Assembly (NCBI GenBank): GCA_038320555.1
Contig: JBBQEJ010000008.1
Span: forward strand, 1 to 64,000
DNA: 64,000 nucleotides
Source: JALZOC01 sp038320555
GTDB taxonomy: Bacteria > Acidobacteriota > Vicinamibacteria > Vicinamibacterales > 2-12-FULL-66-21
Reading direction: 5' to 3'
The position numbers and the translations under genes are program-made. How positions within the stretch are numbered: position 1 is the stretch's first letter; each line of letters begins with the position of its first letter. This document shows, piece by piece, positions 8,318-17,681 of this stretch. The notes under the pieces are model-generated. The model had not been told where the DNA came from. It worked only from the letters and a program-made list of their open reading frames with translations, and did no database searches.

Positions 8318-9664
8318 ATGCATCGCCGCGACTTCCTCACGGCCAGCGCTGCCGCGTTGGCCTTCTCGTCGTTTCCATTTGCCGCGCAGTTTGCCGACAT
8401 GCGCAAGCGGGTCGGCCTGATCGGCGCTGGATGGTACGGCAAGACGGATCTCCTGAGGCTCGTCCAGGTCGCACCCGTCGACGTCGTGTCGATCTGCGAT
8501 GTCGACAAGAAGATGCTCGCCGACGCGGCGGCGCTGGTCGCCACGCGCCAGGCGTCGAAAAAGACGCCGCGCACCTACAGCGACTACCGTGAGATGCTCA
8601 AGGAGCGCGACCTGGACATCGTCATCATCGTGACGCCGGATCACTGGCATGCGCTGGCGATGATCGATGCGGTCAAGTCCGGCGCCGATGTGTGGGTTCA
8701 GAAGCCCATCAGTGTCGATGTCGTCGAGGGACAAGCCATGCTGGCCGCCGCGCGCAAGTACAAGCGCGTCGTGCAGGTCGGCATGCAGCGCCGCAGCACG
8801 CCGCATCTCGTCAGGGCCCGAGACCGCGTGATTCGTGAGGGCCGGCTTGGCACAATCGGCTTGGTGGATATCCACTGCTACTACCACATGAGAGCGACGA
8901 GCAATCCCCCCGACACGGCGCCCCCCGATAACCTGGACTACGAGATGTGGACAGGACCGGCGCCGATGCGTCCCTACAACGCGCTCGTACACCCGCGCAG
9001 CTGGCGCGCCTTCAACGAGTACGGGAACGGCATCGTCGGCGACATGTGCGTGCACATGCTGGATATGACGCGCTGGATGATGGACCTCGGCATGCCGACG
9101 CGCATCAGCTCCTCGGGAGGCATTCTCGTCGACAAGAAGAGCAAGGCGAACATCACGGACTCACAGACCGCGACGTTCGACTTCCCGAACCTCCAGGTGG
9201 TCTGGACCCACCGCTCGTACGGCGACGCGCCGGACCCGGCGTATCCGTGGGGCGCGACGTTCTACGGCGACAAGGGGACGCTCAGGGCCGGGGTGATGGG
9301 CTACGACTTCACCCCGAGCGCGAAGGGGGAAGCGCCAATCCACGAAGACGTCACGTACGAATTCGATCAGTTTCCGGAGGACAAGACCGAGAAGGATCTC
9401 GAGACGCACGTCGCGCCGGCGATCCGCGCGCACATGAAGGACTTCCTCAGCTGCATCTCGTCGCGGAAGACGCCCGTGGCAGACATCGAGCAGGGATACA
9501 TGTCCACGACCGCATGCATCCTCGCCAACCTGTCGATGCGGCTCGGCCGCTCTCTCGAATGGGACCACGCGAAGGGTCTCGTGGTCGGCGATGAGGAAGC
9601 CAACCGGCTCCTGCGCCGGCCGTATCGTGCGCCGTGGGTGCATCCTGAGCCTGCGAAGGTTTAA
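8318..9664 (+). CDS. Tat-exported Gfo/Idh/MocA family oxidoreductase
   Basis: A 448-residue protein whose N-terminus carries a twin-arginine signal (HRRDFLT plus an Ala-rich segment). The Rossmann domain follows (VGLIGAGWYGK), then the family's substrate-domain fold. The usual EKP motif reads QKP here (VWVQKPISVD), a substitution seen in part of the family. Members oxidise sugars or polyols with NAD(P), and some, such as Zymomonas glucose-fructose oxidoreductase, are Tat-exported with bound cofactor. The substrate cannot be told from sequence. SD-like AGGAG at 8307-8311 supports the start. It lies between the TonB receptor and a convergent esterase gene. Confidence 0.88.
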   Translation: MHRRDFLTASAAALAFSSFPFAAQFADMRKRVGLIGAGWYGKTDLLRLVQVAPVDVVSICDVDKKMLADAAALVATRQASKKTPRTYSDYREMLKERDLDIVIIVTPDHWHALAMIDAVKSGADVWVQKPISVDVVEGQAMLAAARKYKRVVQVGMQRRSTPHLVRARDRVIREGRLGTIGLVDIHCYYHMRATSNPPDTAPPDNLDYEMWTGPAPMRPYNALVHPRSWRAFNEYGNGIVGDMCVHMLDMTRWMMDLGMPTRISSSGGILVDKKSKANITDSQTATFDFPNLQVVWTHRSYGDAPDPAYPWGATFYGDKGTLRAGVMGYDFTPSAKGEAPIHEDVTYEFDQFPEDKTEKDLETHVAPAIRAHMKDFLSCISSRKTPVADIEQGYMSTTACILANLSMRLGRSLEWDHAKGLVVGDEEANRLLRRPYRAPWVHPEPAKV

Positions 9665-9737
9665 CGACCGAGGCCCAAGCCAATCCAGGGCGTTCTACAG
9701 GAGGCCAAGAGATTAAGATCCGACTGCACTTCCGTGA

Positions 9738-11030
9738 TTAGAAGTACTTGCCCACGAATTCCAGGAACGCGTTCCAGTCGGCCGGGGTCGCTGCGTGGCC
9801 GCCGGTGTGGTAATGCCAGCCGATGTCACCCTTCGTGAGCGGCGTGTCGAGCGGCGGAATCTTCGTCGCGCCGAGATCGTTCTTCCCCAGCAGCCGGTAG
9901 ACGGGACCTGCCGCAACACCCGCAAGGAACTCGCCGACGGGATCCGCCCACTGGTCGGCCGTGCCACCGGTGATGAACACAGGCCTCGGAGCGCTCAGCG
10001 CGATCAGCATGTGCGCATCGACCGGCATGTCATTCCAGCGACCCGCATATTTCTGAAAGTTCCCGGCGAACCAGTACGGAAAGTTCTGCGTCATGTCGTC
10101 GACCGTTTCTCCCCAGTCGCGGCGCGCGAGCGCCGCGCCCATCTCGCCGGAGCAACTGGCGTAGACGGCCGCGACGCGCTCGTCCAGCGCTGAGGCCCAG
10201 AGCGCGGTCTTGCCGATGCGCGAGTGTCCCTGCACCGCAATCTTCTTCGCATCGACGAGCTTGTCGGTCTCGAAGTAATCAATGATGCGGCTGACGCCCC
10301 AGGCCCACGCGCTGATTGCTCCCCACTCGTCCGGTTTCGGCTGTTGGCCGGCAGCGAGCGTCTGACCGATCACTCCCTGGTTGAACGTATTCAGACGGTC
10401 TGGCTGAATATCCTGGTAGCCGACCATCGCGTAGCCCCAGCCACGCGCGAGAATGTCGGCGGCAACGGGCGGATCGGTGAACTGCGCATTGGAGGCAGGA
10501 CGTCCTTCGACAGGCGGCCCGCCGCCAAAGTTGACGAGCAGGAGGAGCGGCACCGGCCGGCTGGCTTTCGACGGCGTGTAAATCATCATGGTCACGCGCG
10601 GACCGTCCGCGGCCGTGCCGATCCGACCGACCGCGCGGCGCATGATGGCGGTGTTCCCCTTTGCTGCCGGGTCGGTGTCGGTCACCTCCCACGTCATCTT
10701 CGGGGCGTTCGCCGGAATCCGTCCGTAGATGTCCGTTTCGTACATGCGCATGATCTCGGGACGCCGGCGCGTGCGCCACGTGCCCGCGTCAGTCACGCGC
10801 CGGCCGTCGGACATCACGAGCGGATCCGGGAGGGTGTACGAGGGCACTTTCGACTCGTCGTAGTTTGAGACGTGGCCCGTCTTCAACGCGCGGCGCAACG
10901 GATTCCCATTTGGATCCGACCCGAGATTGGACGGATTCGGCGCCGGCTGTTGTGGCACCGGCTGCTGCGTCTGCGCCACGAGCCCCACCGACATCAACGC
11001 GATGGCCAAGCCGCTAGTTCGCCTCGACAT
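9738..11030 (-). CDS. CE15-like glucuronoyl esterase / acetyl xylan esterase family hydrolase, exported
   Basis: A 430-residue alpha/beta hydrolase with a signal peptide ending near GLVAQ and a Pro/Gln-rich linker. The nucleophile elbow GHSRIGKTAL (about residue 265) matches the GCSR.GK/GHSR.GK signature of bacterial CE15 enzymes. The family's SGEMGAAL and PVDAHMLIALSAPRP segments follow, and the probable catalytic His is near the C-terminus (WHYHTGGHAAT). CE15 enzymes cleave the ester between lignin alcohols and the 4-O-methyl-glucuronic acid of xylan, freeing xylan from lignin. ATG 11030 is preceded by GGAGGAGAT; the 21 extra upstream codons are low-complexity DNA. The xylanase fragment at the window start fits the same substrate. 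Confidence 0.85.
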   Translation of the reverse strand: MSRRTSGLAIALMSVGLVAQTQQPVPQQPAPNPSNLGSDPNGNPLRRALKTGHVSNYDESKVPSYTLPDPLVMSDGRRVTDAGTWRTRRRPEIMRMYETDIYGRIPANAPKMTWEVTDTDPAAKGNTAIMRRAVGRIGTAADGPRVTMMIYTPSKASRPVPLLLLVNFGGGPPVEGRPASNAQFTDPPVAADILARGWGYAMVGYQDIQPDRLNTFNQGVIGQTLAAGQQPKPDEWGAISAWAWGVSRIIDYFETDKLVDAKKIAVQGHSRIGKTALWASALDERVAAVYASCSGEMGAALARRDWGETVDDMTQNFPYWFAGNFQKYAGRWNDMPVDAHMLIALSAPRPVFITGGTADQWADPVGEFLAGVAAGPVYRLLGKNDLGATKIPPLDTPLTKGDIGWHYHTGGHAATPADWNAFLEFVGKYF

Positions 11031-11042
11031 ATCTCCTCCGTG

Positions 11043-11106
11043 AACCTGAAACCTAAAACCAAACCAAAAACCCACCGTAAACCCAAAACCCAAAACCTAA
11101 AACCTC
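11043..11106. repeat. CCTAAAACC low-complexity tract
   Basis: Variants of ACCTAAAACC / ACCCAAAACC fill the gap between the divergent esterase and epimerase genes. It is the reverse complement of the tract at 8222-8296. Any promoters for the two divergent genes would have to lie in or next to it. Confidence 0.75.
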
Positions 11107-11139
11107 AAATCCTGAAATTTGCCATGATATCTTTCGCCC

Positions 11140-11991
11140 ATGGCCACTTCAGGATCCCTCTCCAGACGCGCATTTCTCGGCATGACGGCGGCGCTTCCTT
11201 TCGCGGCCGCCACCATCGGCGCTGCCGCCAAAAAAGTCCCCGTCGGACTGGAACTGTACTCCGTCCGTGAAGAGTTGGCGAAAGATCTGCCGGGTACGAT
11301 CGCGGCCGTCGGCAAGATTGGGTACGAGGTCGTCGAATTCTACGCTCCATACCTGAACTGGACGCCCGAGACGGCGAAAGACGTCAGGAAGCAGCTCGAC
11401 GACGCCGGCCTCAAATGCCACTCGACCCATAACAACGGTCCGTCATTCACCGACGATGGTTTGAAAAAGGCGATCGAACTGAATCAGATCATCGGCAGCA
11501 AATACCTGATCATGGCGAGCGCGCCGAAAGCCACCGGCATCGATGCGTGGAAGGGTGTCGCCGATCAGTTGACGTCGATTGCGACAAAGCTCAAGCCGCT
11601 CGGCATGGCCACCGGGTATCACAATCATCAAGTCGAATGGCGGCCCATTGATGGCCAGCGGCCGATGGATGTGATCGCCGCCGGCACGCCAAAGGATGTC
11701 GTGCTCCAGTTCGATGTCGGGACCTGCGTCGAGGTCGGGGCCGACCCGATCGCGTGGATCAACGCCCATCCGGGACGCATCAAGAGCATTCACTGCAAGG
11801 ATTGGGCGGCGGGACGCGGCTACGCCGTCGCATTTGGCGAAGGTGAAGCGCCGTGGAAAAAGATCTTCGATGCGGCGGAAAAAAAAGGGGGCGTCGAGTA
11901 CTACCTCATCGAGCAGGAGACTGGCGGTCCCGACGGCGAGCTCGGAATGGTGCGGCGCTGCCTCGACAACTGGAAACAACTCCGCGCGTAA
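11140..11991 (+). CDS. Tat-exported sugar phosphate isomerase/epimerase
   Basis: A 283-residue TIM-barrel protein of the xylose-isomerase-like/AP-endonuclease-2 superfamily. It opens with a twin-arginine signal (SRRAFLGMTAALPFAAA). Metal-site segments are GYHNHQVEW, LQFDVGTCVE, SIHCKDW and a final Glu in YYLIEQE. The family isomerises or epimerises sugars or keto-sugars; the exact reaction is unknown. The Tat signal suggests a periplasmic or membrane-anchored place of action. It is divergent from the esterase gene, and the cytochrome c gene follows 162 nt later on the same strand. Confidence 0.85.
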   Translation: MATSGSLSRRAFLGMTAALPFAAATIGAAAKKVPVGLELYSVREELAKDLPGTIAAVGKIGYEVVEFYAPYLNWTPETAKDVRKQLDDAGLKCHSTHNNGPSFTDDGLKKAIELNQIIGSKYLIMASAPKATGIDAWKGVADQLTSIATKLKPLGMATGYHNHQVEWRPIDGQRPMDVIAAGTPKDVVLQFDVGTCVEVGADPIAWINAHPGRIKSIHCKDWAAGRGYAVAFGEGEAPWKKIFDAAEKKGGVEYYLIEQETGGPDGELGMVRRCLDNWKQLRA

Positions 11992-12153
11992 GATCGGGCG
12001 TTAGGCTTTGGGCTCTGGGTACGGAGGTTACGGGTTCAGGCCCTCCGACGCGTCCGATGTCTGTCCGCCCCCACCTGTAAGCCCTAATTGCTCGATCAAC
12101 GTATTATTGCGGTGAGTACTCTCAACGCGACTGCCCCCTCGTCGAGGTGATGA

Positions 12154-13089
12154 ATGCGACCGAAGAACAGTCTGGCCGCCGCGGCCATGCTTTTGATGAT
12201 GTGCATTGCCGTGCGGCTGGCGGCTCAGGGTCCGCCCGCGGCGCCTCCTGCCGGTCAGGGACCACCAGCACCGGCCGGACCAGGACAAGGAGGCCGGGGG
12301 CGCGGACAAGCGACATTTCCCGCGCAGCAGCGGCTGCCGGGTGATCCGGCCCTGATCGCACGCGGCAAGACGCTGTTTGAAATCAATTGCCGGCTGTGCC
12401 ACGGCGCGGACCTGCGTGGCGGCGACATGGGCGGCGTCAATCTGCTCCGCTCGAATCTGGTCTTGACCGATCAGCACGGCGAGCTGATCCTCCCGGTTGT
12501 TCACGGCGGCCGGCAGAATCCCGGGATGCCGCCCATGCCCCCCTTTCCGCAAATCGTGGACGACGACGTGAAAGCGATCGCCGAGTACATCCACAGCGTC
12601 GCGGCAACAATGCGGGGCCAGGGAAACCCGCCGCCCGGCTCCGAGCCCGTGGTGCTGAACATTCTTGTCGGCGACGCGAATGCCGGCAAAGCGTACTTCG
12701 GTGCGAAATGCGCGTCGTGTCACTCCCCGACGGGTGATCTGCAGGGGATCGCCGTGCGCTACGCGGATCCGGTACAGCTTCAGAACTCCTGGGTGGCGGG
12801 CGGCACAGGCGGTGGCCGCGGAGGTCGCGGCGGGGCGGCTGGCGGGTCTGGAGTGACCGTCACGGTCACGACCCCCTCAGGACAGAAACTCGAAGGACGT
12901 CTCGATCGCGTCGACGACTTCATCGTCGTGCTGACGCCGGCCGACGGCGTGCAGCGGAGCGTGCGCCGGAGCGGGGACGTGCCGACGGTCGAGATTCACG
13001 ATCCGCTTGCAGGACACAGGAAACTCCTCAGCGAGTACACCGACAAAGACATTCACGATGTGACCGCATATCTGGTGACCTTGAAATGA
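12154..13089 (+). CDS. Diheme cytochrome c, exported
   Basis: A 311-residue protein with a signal peptide and a Pro/Gly-rich linker (residues 25-55). Two c-type heme sites are present: CRLCH at residues 79-83 and CASCH at 186-190, with candidate Met axial ligands after the first (PGMPPMPPF). A Gly/Arg-rich insertion (GGGRGGRGGAAGGSG) lies near residue 225. It overlaps the PQQ-dehydrogenase start by 4 nt (ATGA at 13086-13089), so the two are translationally coupled. The cytochrome is the obvious periplasmic electron acceptor of that dehydrogenase. SD GAGGTGA supports the start. Confidence 0.9.
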   Translation: MRPKNSLAAAAMLLMMCIAVRLAAQGPPAAPPAGQGPPAPAGPGQGGRGRGQATFPAQQRLPGDPALIARGKTLFEINCRLCHGADLRGGDMGGVNLLRSNLVLTDQHGELILPVVHGGRQNPGMPPMPPFPQIVDDDVKAIAEYIHSVAATMRGQGNPPPGSEPVVLNILVGDANAGKAYFGAKCASCHSPTGDLQGIAVRYADPVQLQNSWVAGGTGGGRGGRGGAAGGSGVTVTVTTPSGQKLEGRLDRVDDFIVVLTPADGVQRSVRRSGDVPTVEIHDPLAGHRKLLSEYTDKDIHDVTAYLVTLK

Positions 13090-14825
13090 CATTTCGAAAA
13101 TTGATTCTCACCGCAACGTTCGCGGCAGCGCCGGTTCTGTTGGCAGGTCAGGGACAACCTCAGGGACAACCGTCAGGGCAGGCACAGGGCGGACTCGACC
13201 CGGCGACAATCGGCAAGCCACTGGGAGACTCGTGGCCAACCTATTCCGGTGATTACACCGGGCGGCGATACAGCTCGCTGACCCAGGTGAATCAAACGAC
13301 CGTGAAGAACCTGACGCTTGCGTGGGTCGGACGCGTGAGCGGCGGACCCGGGGGCGGCGGGGCTGGTGGTGGCTTTGGCGGCGGCTTCGGAGGTGGGCGC
13401 GGAGGGGGTGGTGGCGCACCCGTCATCATCGGCGGCGAGGGCCCCGACGACGTCGTCGCCGCAGGCGGCGCGACGATCAAGGGAGCGGTGCTGCAAGTCG
13501 ATGGCGTGCTGTACGCGTGCGCGCCGGACAACGTCTGGGCGCTCGATGCGCGCGACGGTCATGAGCTCTGGCACTACTACTGGAAGACCAAGGGCAGTAC
13601 GCACATCGGCTGTCGCGGCGTCGGCATGTGGCACAACAGTCTCTACGTCGAGACGCCTGACGACTACCTGGTCTCGCTGGATGCGCGAACGGGCAAGGAA
13701 AACTGGCACGTCCCGCTTGCGAGCTTTGAAGAGCAGTACTTCTCGACGATGGCGCCCATCGTCGTCGGCAACCACGTGATCGTGGGTACCGGCAATGATC
13801 TGGATATGCCTGGATTCCTCCAGTCTTTCGATCCGGAGACCGGCAAGCTCCAGTGGAAGTTCTATACGGTGCCGATGAAGGCTGGCGACCCCGGCCTCGA
13901 AACGTGGCCGAATCTGAGCGCCGCGCAGCACGGTGGCGGACAGGCGTGGATTCCCGGAGTGTACGACCCGGAAACCAATCTCTATATCTTCGGCACGGGC
14001 AACCCCACGCCCGGCTACACCGGTGTCGGGCGTAAGGGGGACAACCTGTTCACGTGCTCGCTCATCGCGGTCGATGTGAACACGGGCAAGATGAAGTGGT
14101 ACTTCCAGTCGTCGCCGCACGATACCCACGACTGGGATTCCGCGCAGACACCCGTGCTCATCGACGCGACCATCAACGGCCGGCCGCGCAAGCTCGTGTC
14201 CACCGCCGCGCGCAACGGCTACTTCTTCACCGTCGATCGCCTCACCGGCGAGCACATTGTAACGGTCAAGTACGGCGAAACGACGAACTGGGCAAAGGGC
14301 ATCCGCGAAAACGGCTCACCGGATCCCAATCCCGAGAAGGAAGCGACGATTCCTGGCTCGTTGGTATCCCCCGTCGAGGGTGGTGTGACCAACTGGCAGC
14401 CGCCGGCGTATTCGCCGGACACGGGACTCTTCTACACGCAGGAGAACAACGGCTTCAACATCGTCTATCTGACCGATCCTGATCCGCGCGGCTCGATGGG
14501 TCTCGGCGGGAAGCTCGTCGCCGGCGTGGGATCTGGCGGCAACGCGTTGACGGCCATCGATCCAAAAACTGGAAAGAAAGTATGGCGGCATCCATGGCCA
14601 GGCGGCGGCGGTGGGGGTCAGGGCCTTCTCACAACCGGAGGAAGAGTACTTTTTACCGGCGACGGCAACGGCAATCTGATCGCCTTCGACGTAGCGAGTG
14701 GCAAGCCACTCTGGCACACGCGTATCGGCAACATCTCGAACGGTCCGCAGACCTACATGCTCGACGGGCGGCAGTATGTCCTCGTGGCGGTCGCGGACAC
14801 GTTGTATGCGTTTACGCTGTATTGA
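13086..14825 (+). CDS. PQQ-dependent alcohol/sugar dehydrogenase (quinoprotein), exported
   Basis: A 579-residue beta-propeller protein with a signal peptide. It shows the repeated Trp-docking style motifs of quinoproteins (ALDARDGHELWHYYW, LDARTGKENW, AIDPKTGKKVW, AFDVASGKPLW). It oxidises an alcohol or sugar in the periplasm using pyrroloquinoline quinone and should pass electrons to the cytochrome c encoded just upstream, with which it overlaps by 4 nt. A strongly Gly-rich insert (near 13340-13430) interrupts the N-terminal part of the propeller. No PQQ-synthesis genes are seen in the window. The substrate is unknown; the similarity is to the glucose/ethanol dehydrogenase group. Confidence 0.88.
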   Translation: MTFRKLILTATFAAAPVLLAGQGQPQGQPSGQAQGGLDPATIGKPLGDSWPTYSGDYTGRRYSSLTQVNQTTVKNLTLAWVGRVSGGPGGGGAGGGFGGGFGGGRGGGGGAPVIIGGEGPDDVVAAGGATIKGAVLQVDGVLYACAPDNVWALDARDGHELWHYYWKTKGSTHIGCRGVGMWHNSLYVETPDDYLVSLDARTGKENWHVPLASFEEQYFSTMAPIVVGNHVIVGTGNDLDMPGFLQSFDPETGKLQWKFYTVPMKAGDPGLETWPNLSAAQHGGGQAWIPGVYDPETNLYIFGTGNPTPGYTGVGRKGDNLFTCSLIAVDVNTGKMKWYFQSSPHDTHDWDSAQTPVLIDATINGRPRKLVSTAARNGYFFTVDRLTGEHIVTVKYGETTNWAKGIRENGSPDPNPEKEATIPGSLVSPVEGGVTNWQPPAYSPDTGLFYTQENNGFNIVYLTDPDPRGSMGLGGKLVAGVGSGGNALTAIDPKTGKKVWRHPWPGGGGGGQGLLTTGGRVLFTGDGNGNLIAFDVASGKPLWHTRIGNISNGPQTYMLDGRQYVLVAVADTLYAFTLY

Positions 14826-14827
14826 GA

Positions 14828-15100
14828 AACGACACGCGCATGGAGTGAACGGAGTTGGACGGAGGGAACGGAGGAATTAACCACAAAGCCAACCGAGAAA
14901 ACAGAGAAGAGCCCTTTTTTTCCTCTGCTGACTCCGGTGACTCTGTGGTCTGATCCCACGTTGACTCTGTCCTCCGCTGACTCATACATCAACCCTCTCT
15001 AAAACCTTCCGATCTGCGTGATGACGAGGGTGGTCCCCGCGACGAAGGCAACGGAGTTCACAACGAAGGAGCGAAGAGAACGAAGAACACGACAACCTCT
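14828..15100. repeat. Non-coding gap with degenerate ACGGAG/ACAGAG hairpin repeats
   Basis: About 270 nt between convergent genes. The left half has GTGAACGGAG, GGACGGAGG, ACCACAAAG and AAAACAGAGAAG; the right half carries complementary words (CCTCTGCTGACTCC, GACTCTGTGGT). A second cluster (AACGGAGTTCACAACGAAGG) lies at 15045-15090. The tract can form long imperfect stems. No ORF, tRNA or obvious terminator is visible. Confidence 0.55.
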
Positions 15101-15102
15101 AA

Positions 15103-16413
15103 TTAAGTGAGCGCGGGCTGCTCAATCGGCGTATGCGCGTCGAGAAAAAGCCAGCACACCGCGCCAAGGCTGTACACGGCGGCGGACACGTAGAACGTCA
15201 GCGTCCAGTCTTGCCCAGTCCATGCCAGCAGGTAGCCGATGACGAGCGGAGACAGCGCGCCGGCGACGCTGCCCATCATGTTCATCGTGCCGGACACCGT
15301 GCCGGCATAGCGCCCGCCGACGTCCATGCAGCCCGCCCACGCAGCCGGCATCACGAAGTCGTTGAAGAGTCCAGCCAGTCCGAGCACGAACATGGCCGTT
15401 GTCGGGTCATCGACCTTCGTGAAGACAAAGATCGACGCCGACGCACCGGCAAAGCCGATGATCGCCACGATCCGCCGCGCGAGCGCGACACTCCCGAGGG
15501 CGCGCGTCAATCGCGGAATGATCGCGGCAGAGATCAGGCAGCCCACGCCGCCAAGCAGCAGCGGCAGACCAGCCAGCAAGGCGCCCATCTTGTTGCCGGT
15601 GCCACGCACCTCCCGCAGATACGTGGGCAGCCATGTCACGTAAAACCACCACCCATAGGCGAGGCACGTATATTGGGCGGCCAGCAGCCACACGGCGGGT
15701 TTCGAATAAATCAGGCCCCACGGTGTAGGACCGTGCACGACGGCGGTTTCGGCGGCCGGCGGCAGCAGGGCGGCCTCGGCGGCGTTCACGCTCGGATGCG
15801 TTCGGGGATCGTCACGGAACCACCGATAGAACACGATCGCCCATCCAACGCCCAGCAGGCCGAAAATCTCGAAGGCACGGCGCCACGTGACAAAGTCCAT
15901 CACGTAGGCGACGAGCAGGGGTGTCAGGGCGCCTCCCCATCGCGCGGCAAGCCAGAGATTCGCCTGGGCGCGCTCGCGTTCCCGGTGCGGGAGCCAGAGC
16001 GTAAAGATGCGCGTGAGGTTCGGAAAACAGCCGGCCTCGCCGACGCCGAAGAGGGCGCGTGTCACGAGCAGCGACATCGCGCTCCACGCCCAGCCTGTCG
16101 CCGCGGTAAAAAACGACCACCAGATCACGATCCGCATCAGGACGCGCCGCGGACCCATGCGATCGGCAAGCCACCCGCCGGGGATCTCGAACAACGCGTA
16201 GGCCCACCCGAAAATCGAAAATGCCCATCCCATCTGGATCTTGGTCAGCCCGAGATCGTGGCTGATGAGTGGCGCCGCCTGCGAGATACACACCCGGTCG
16301 ATGTACATGATGACGGCAAGCGTCATCGCAAAGCCGACCGTGACGTAGCGCGCCCGCGTGGGAGCCGTGTAGGCGCCCTGCGGCACGCGTGGCGCGGCAG
16401 ATGAAGTGGCCAT
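15103..16413 (-). CDS. MFS transporter (ACS family, sugar acid/anion type)
   Basis: A 436-residue membrane protein with about 12 hydrophobic segments. The MFS motif after TM2 is present as GWLADRMGPRRVLM, and the N-terminal half carries FSIFGWAYALFEIPGGWLA, typical of the anion:cation symporter group that imports hexuronates, galactonate and related acids. The start is taken at ATG 16413 with GAGG 8 nt upstream; TTG at 16434 is an alternative. The gene stands alone on its strand, convergent with the PQQ operon and divergent from the epimerase at 16710. Its substrate is not determinable here, but uronic acids from glucuronoxylan would fit. Confidence 0.87.
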   Translation of the reverse strand: MATSSAAPRVPQGAYTAPTRARYVTVGFAMTLAVIMYIDRVCISQAAPLISHDLGLTKIQMGWAFSIFGWAYALFEIPGGWLADRMGPRRVLMRIVIWWSFFTAATGWAWSAMSLLVTRALFGVGEAGCFPNLTRIFTLWLPHRERERAQANLWLAARWGGALTPLLVAYVMDFVTWRRAFEIFGLLGVGWAIVFYRWFRDDPRTHPSVNAAEAALLPPAAETAVVHGPTPWGLIYSKPAVWLLAAQYTCLAYGWWFYVTWLPTYLREVRGTGNKMGALLAGLPLLLGGVGCLISAAIIPRLTRALGSVALARRIVAIIGFAGASASIFVFTKVDDPTTAMFVLGLAGLFNDFVMPAAWAGCMDVGGRYAGTVSGTMNMMGSVAGALSPLVIGYLLAWTGQDWTLTFYVSAAVYSLGAVCWLFLDAHTPIEQPALT

Positions 16414-16470
16414 CGGGGCCTCATCATATGCCAAGTGTCGACATCGTTGGCCGCTCGTGGCGTGTCACGT

Positions 16471-16655
16471 ACGGATCGCGCAGAGATCGCGGAGAACGCG
16501 GAGACACAGAAGGGAAAGACCCAGGTTCGGAACGATCGTCAGCCGCCAGCGGGCTGCACTGAGGCCGTCCGCCGACCCGTGCTTCGCGCGGCAGAAGGCG
16601 AACAGTCTTCTCGACGTCCTCTGCGTCTTCTGCGTTCTCTGCGCGAGATCGTCGT
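16471..16655. repeat. Inverted-repeat element of the GCGCAGAGA family, copy A
   Basis: The left arm (16471-16505) has GGATCGCGCAGAGATCGCGG and GAACGCGGAGA. The right arm (16618-16655) has the complement (TCTGCGTTCTCTGCGCGAGATC). The spacer is GC-rich. Related copies lie at 19795-19932, 43815-43946 and 50755-50895. The element fills the divergent gap between the transporter and epimerase genes. Confidence 0.65.
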
Positions 16656-16709
16656 CGTCTTAGCTTCTCTCCCTCTCCCCATTCGGACTTGCCGGTGCAC
16701 AATGTCCGT

Positions 16710-17681
16710 ATGACAGCACAGCTCCCTCGCCTCGGTCTCGACACCTACAGTCTCCGCGCGCAGAACTGGACGGCATTCCAGCAACTGGACTTCTGCGCCG
16801 CACACGGCGTTCAGGTCGTCCACTTCAGCGAACCGCGGCTCATCGGCGGCCTCGATCGCGCGCACCTGGAGCGCGTGCGCGCGCACGCGGACGCACTCCA
16901 CCTCGCCATCGAGATCGGGATGTTGTCGATGTGTCCCTCGTCCGGGATCTTCGATCCCGCGCAGGGAACAGCCGAAGAGCAATTGGCGCGGATCATCGAC
17001 GCCGCCGTCACCTGCCGCTCCCCGCTCGTTCGCTGCGTTGTCGGCAACCGGTTCGATCGACAGTCGCCGGGCGGCATCGAACGGCACATCGACGAGGCGC
17101 TGAAGGTGCTGCGGAACGTGCGATCGCGCGTCGTGGACGCCGGTGTAAAGCTGGCCGTCGAGAATCACTCGGGCGACATGCAGGCGCGCGAGCTGAAAAT
17201 GCTGGTGGAAGCGGCCGGACCCGACTACGTCGGTGTTTGCATCGACTCCGGGAATGCCTCCTGGGCGATGGAAGATCCGCACCTGACGCTCGAAACACTG
17301 GCGCCACATGTGCTCACGAGCCACATGCGCGATAGCGCCGTGTGGAATTCTCCCGAAGGGGCCGTCGCCCAATGGACGAGCATGGGAGAGGGAAACGTCG
17401 ATCTCGCCAGGTACATCCGCACATACGCCGAGCGGTGTCCCGGGCGCGCCGTGTCCCTCGAACTCATCATGCACCGGGAGCGCAGCTTCGATTACCGCGA
17501 TCCGAGGTTCTGGTCCGCGTATCGCAATACGCCCGCCTGGGAGTTCGCACGGTTTCTGTCCCGCGCGGAAAAGGGAGAGCCGCGGCCGCCGGTCGATCCG
17601 GCCGGAACCGAGAGCATCGACGACGTCGAGGTCAGTCTTCGATGGATCGCGATGACACTCGACTCGCGAAGAGACTGCTAG
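16710..17681 (+). CDS. Sugar phosphate isomerase/epimerase, cytosolic paralogue of the 240-1319 protein
   Basis: A 323-residue TIM-barrel protein without a signal. It aligns along its whole length with the exported protein at 240-1319, sharing runs such as GTAEEQL, GDMQARELK, PDYVGVC and VLTSHMRDSA. Metal-site segments are LAVENHSGD, VCIDSGNA, SHMRD and VSLEL. The pair looks like a duplication in which one copy kept or gained a Tat signal and works outside, while this one works inside the cell. ATG 16710 is used; TTG 16689 and GTG 16695 lie upstream and no start has a strong SD. Its end overlaps the convergent membrane-protein gene by 50 nt. Confidence 0.85.
   Translation: MTAQLPRLGLDTYSLRAQNWTAFQQLDFCAAHGVQVVHFSEPRLIGGLDRAHLERVRAHADALHLAIEIGMLSMCPSSGIFDPAQGTAEEQLARIIDAAVTCRSPLVRCVVGNRFDRQSPGGIERHIDEALKVLRNVRSRVVDAGVKLAVENHSGDMQARELKMLVEAAGPDYVGVCIDSGNASWAMEDPHLTLETLAPHVLTSHMRDSAVWNSPEGAVAQWTSMGEGNVDLARYIRTYAERCPGRAVSLELIMHRERSFDYRDPRFWSAYRNTPAWEFARFLSRAEKGEPRPPVDPAGTESIDDVEVSLRWIAMTLDSRRDC

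Noticed and set aside
14826..15102. tRNA or small RNA gene in the gap
   Set aside because: No cloverleaf or anticodon arm can be found; the gap is degenerate ACGGAG/ACAGAG repeat. No tRNA or rRNA was found in other gaps either.
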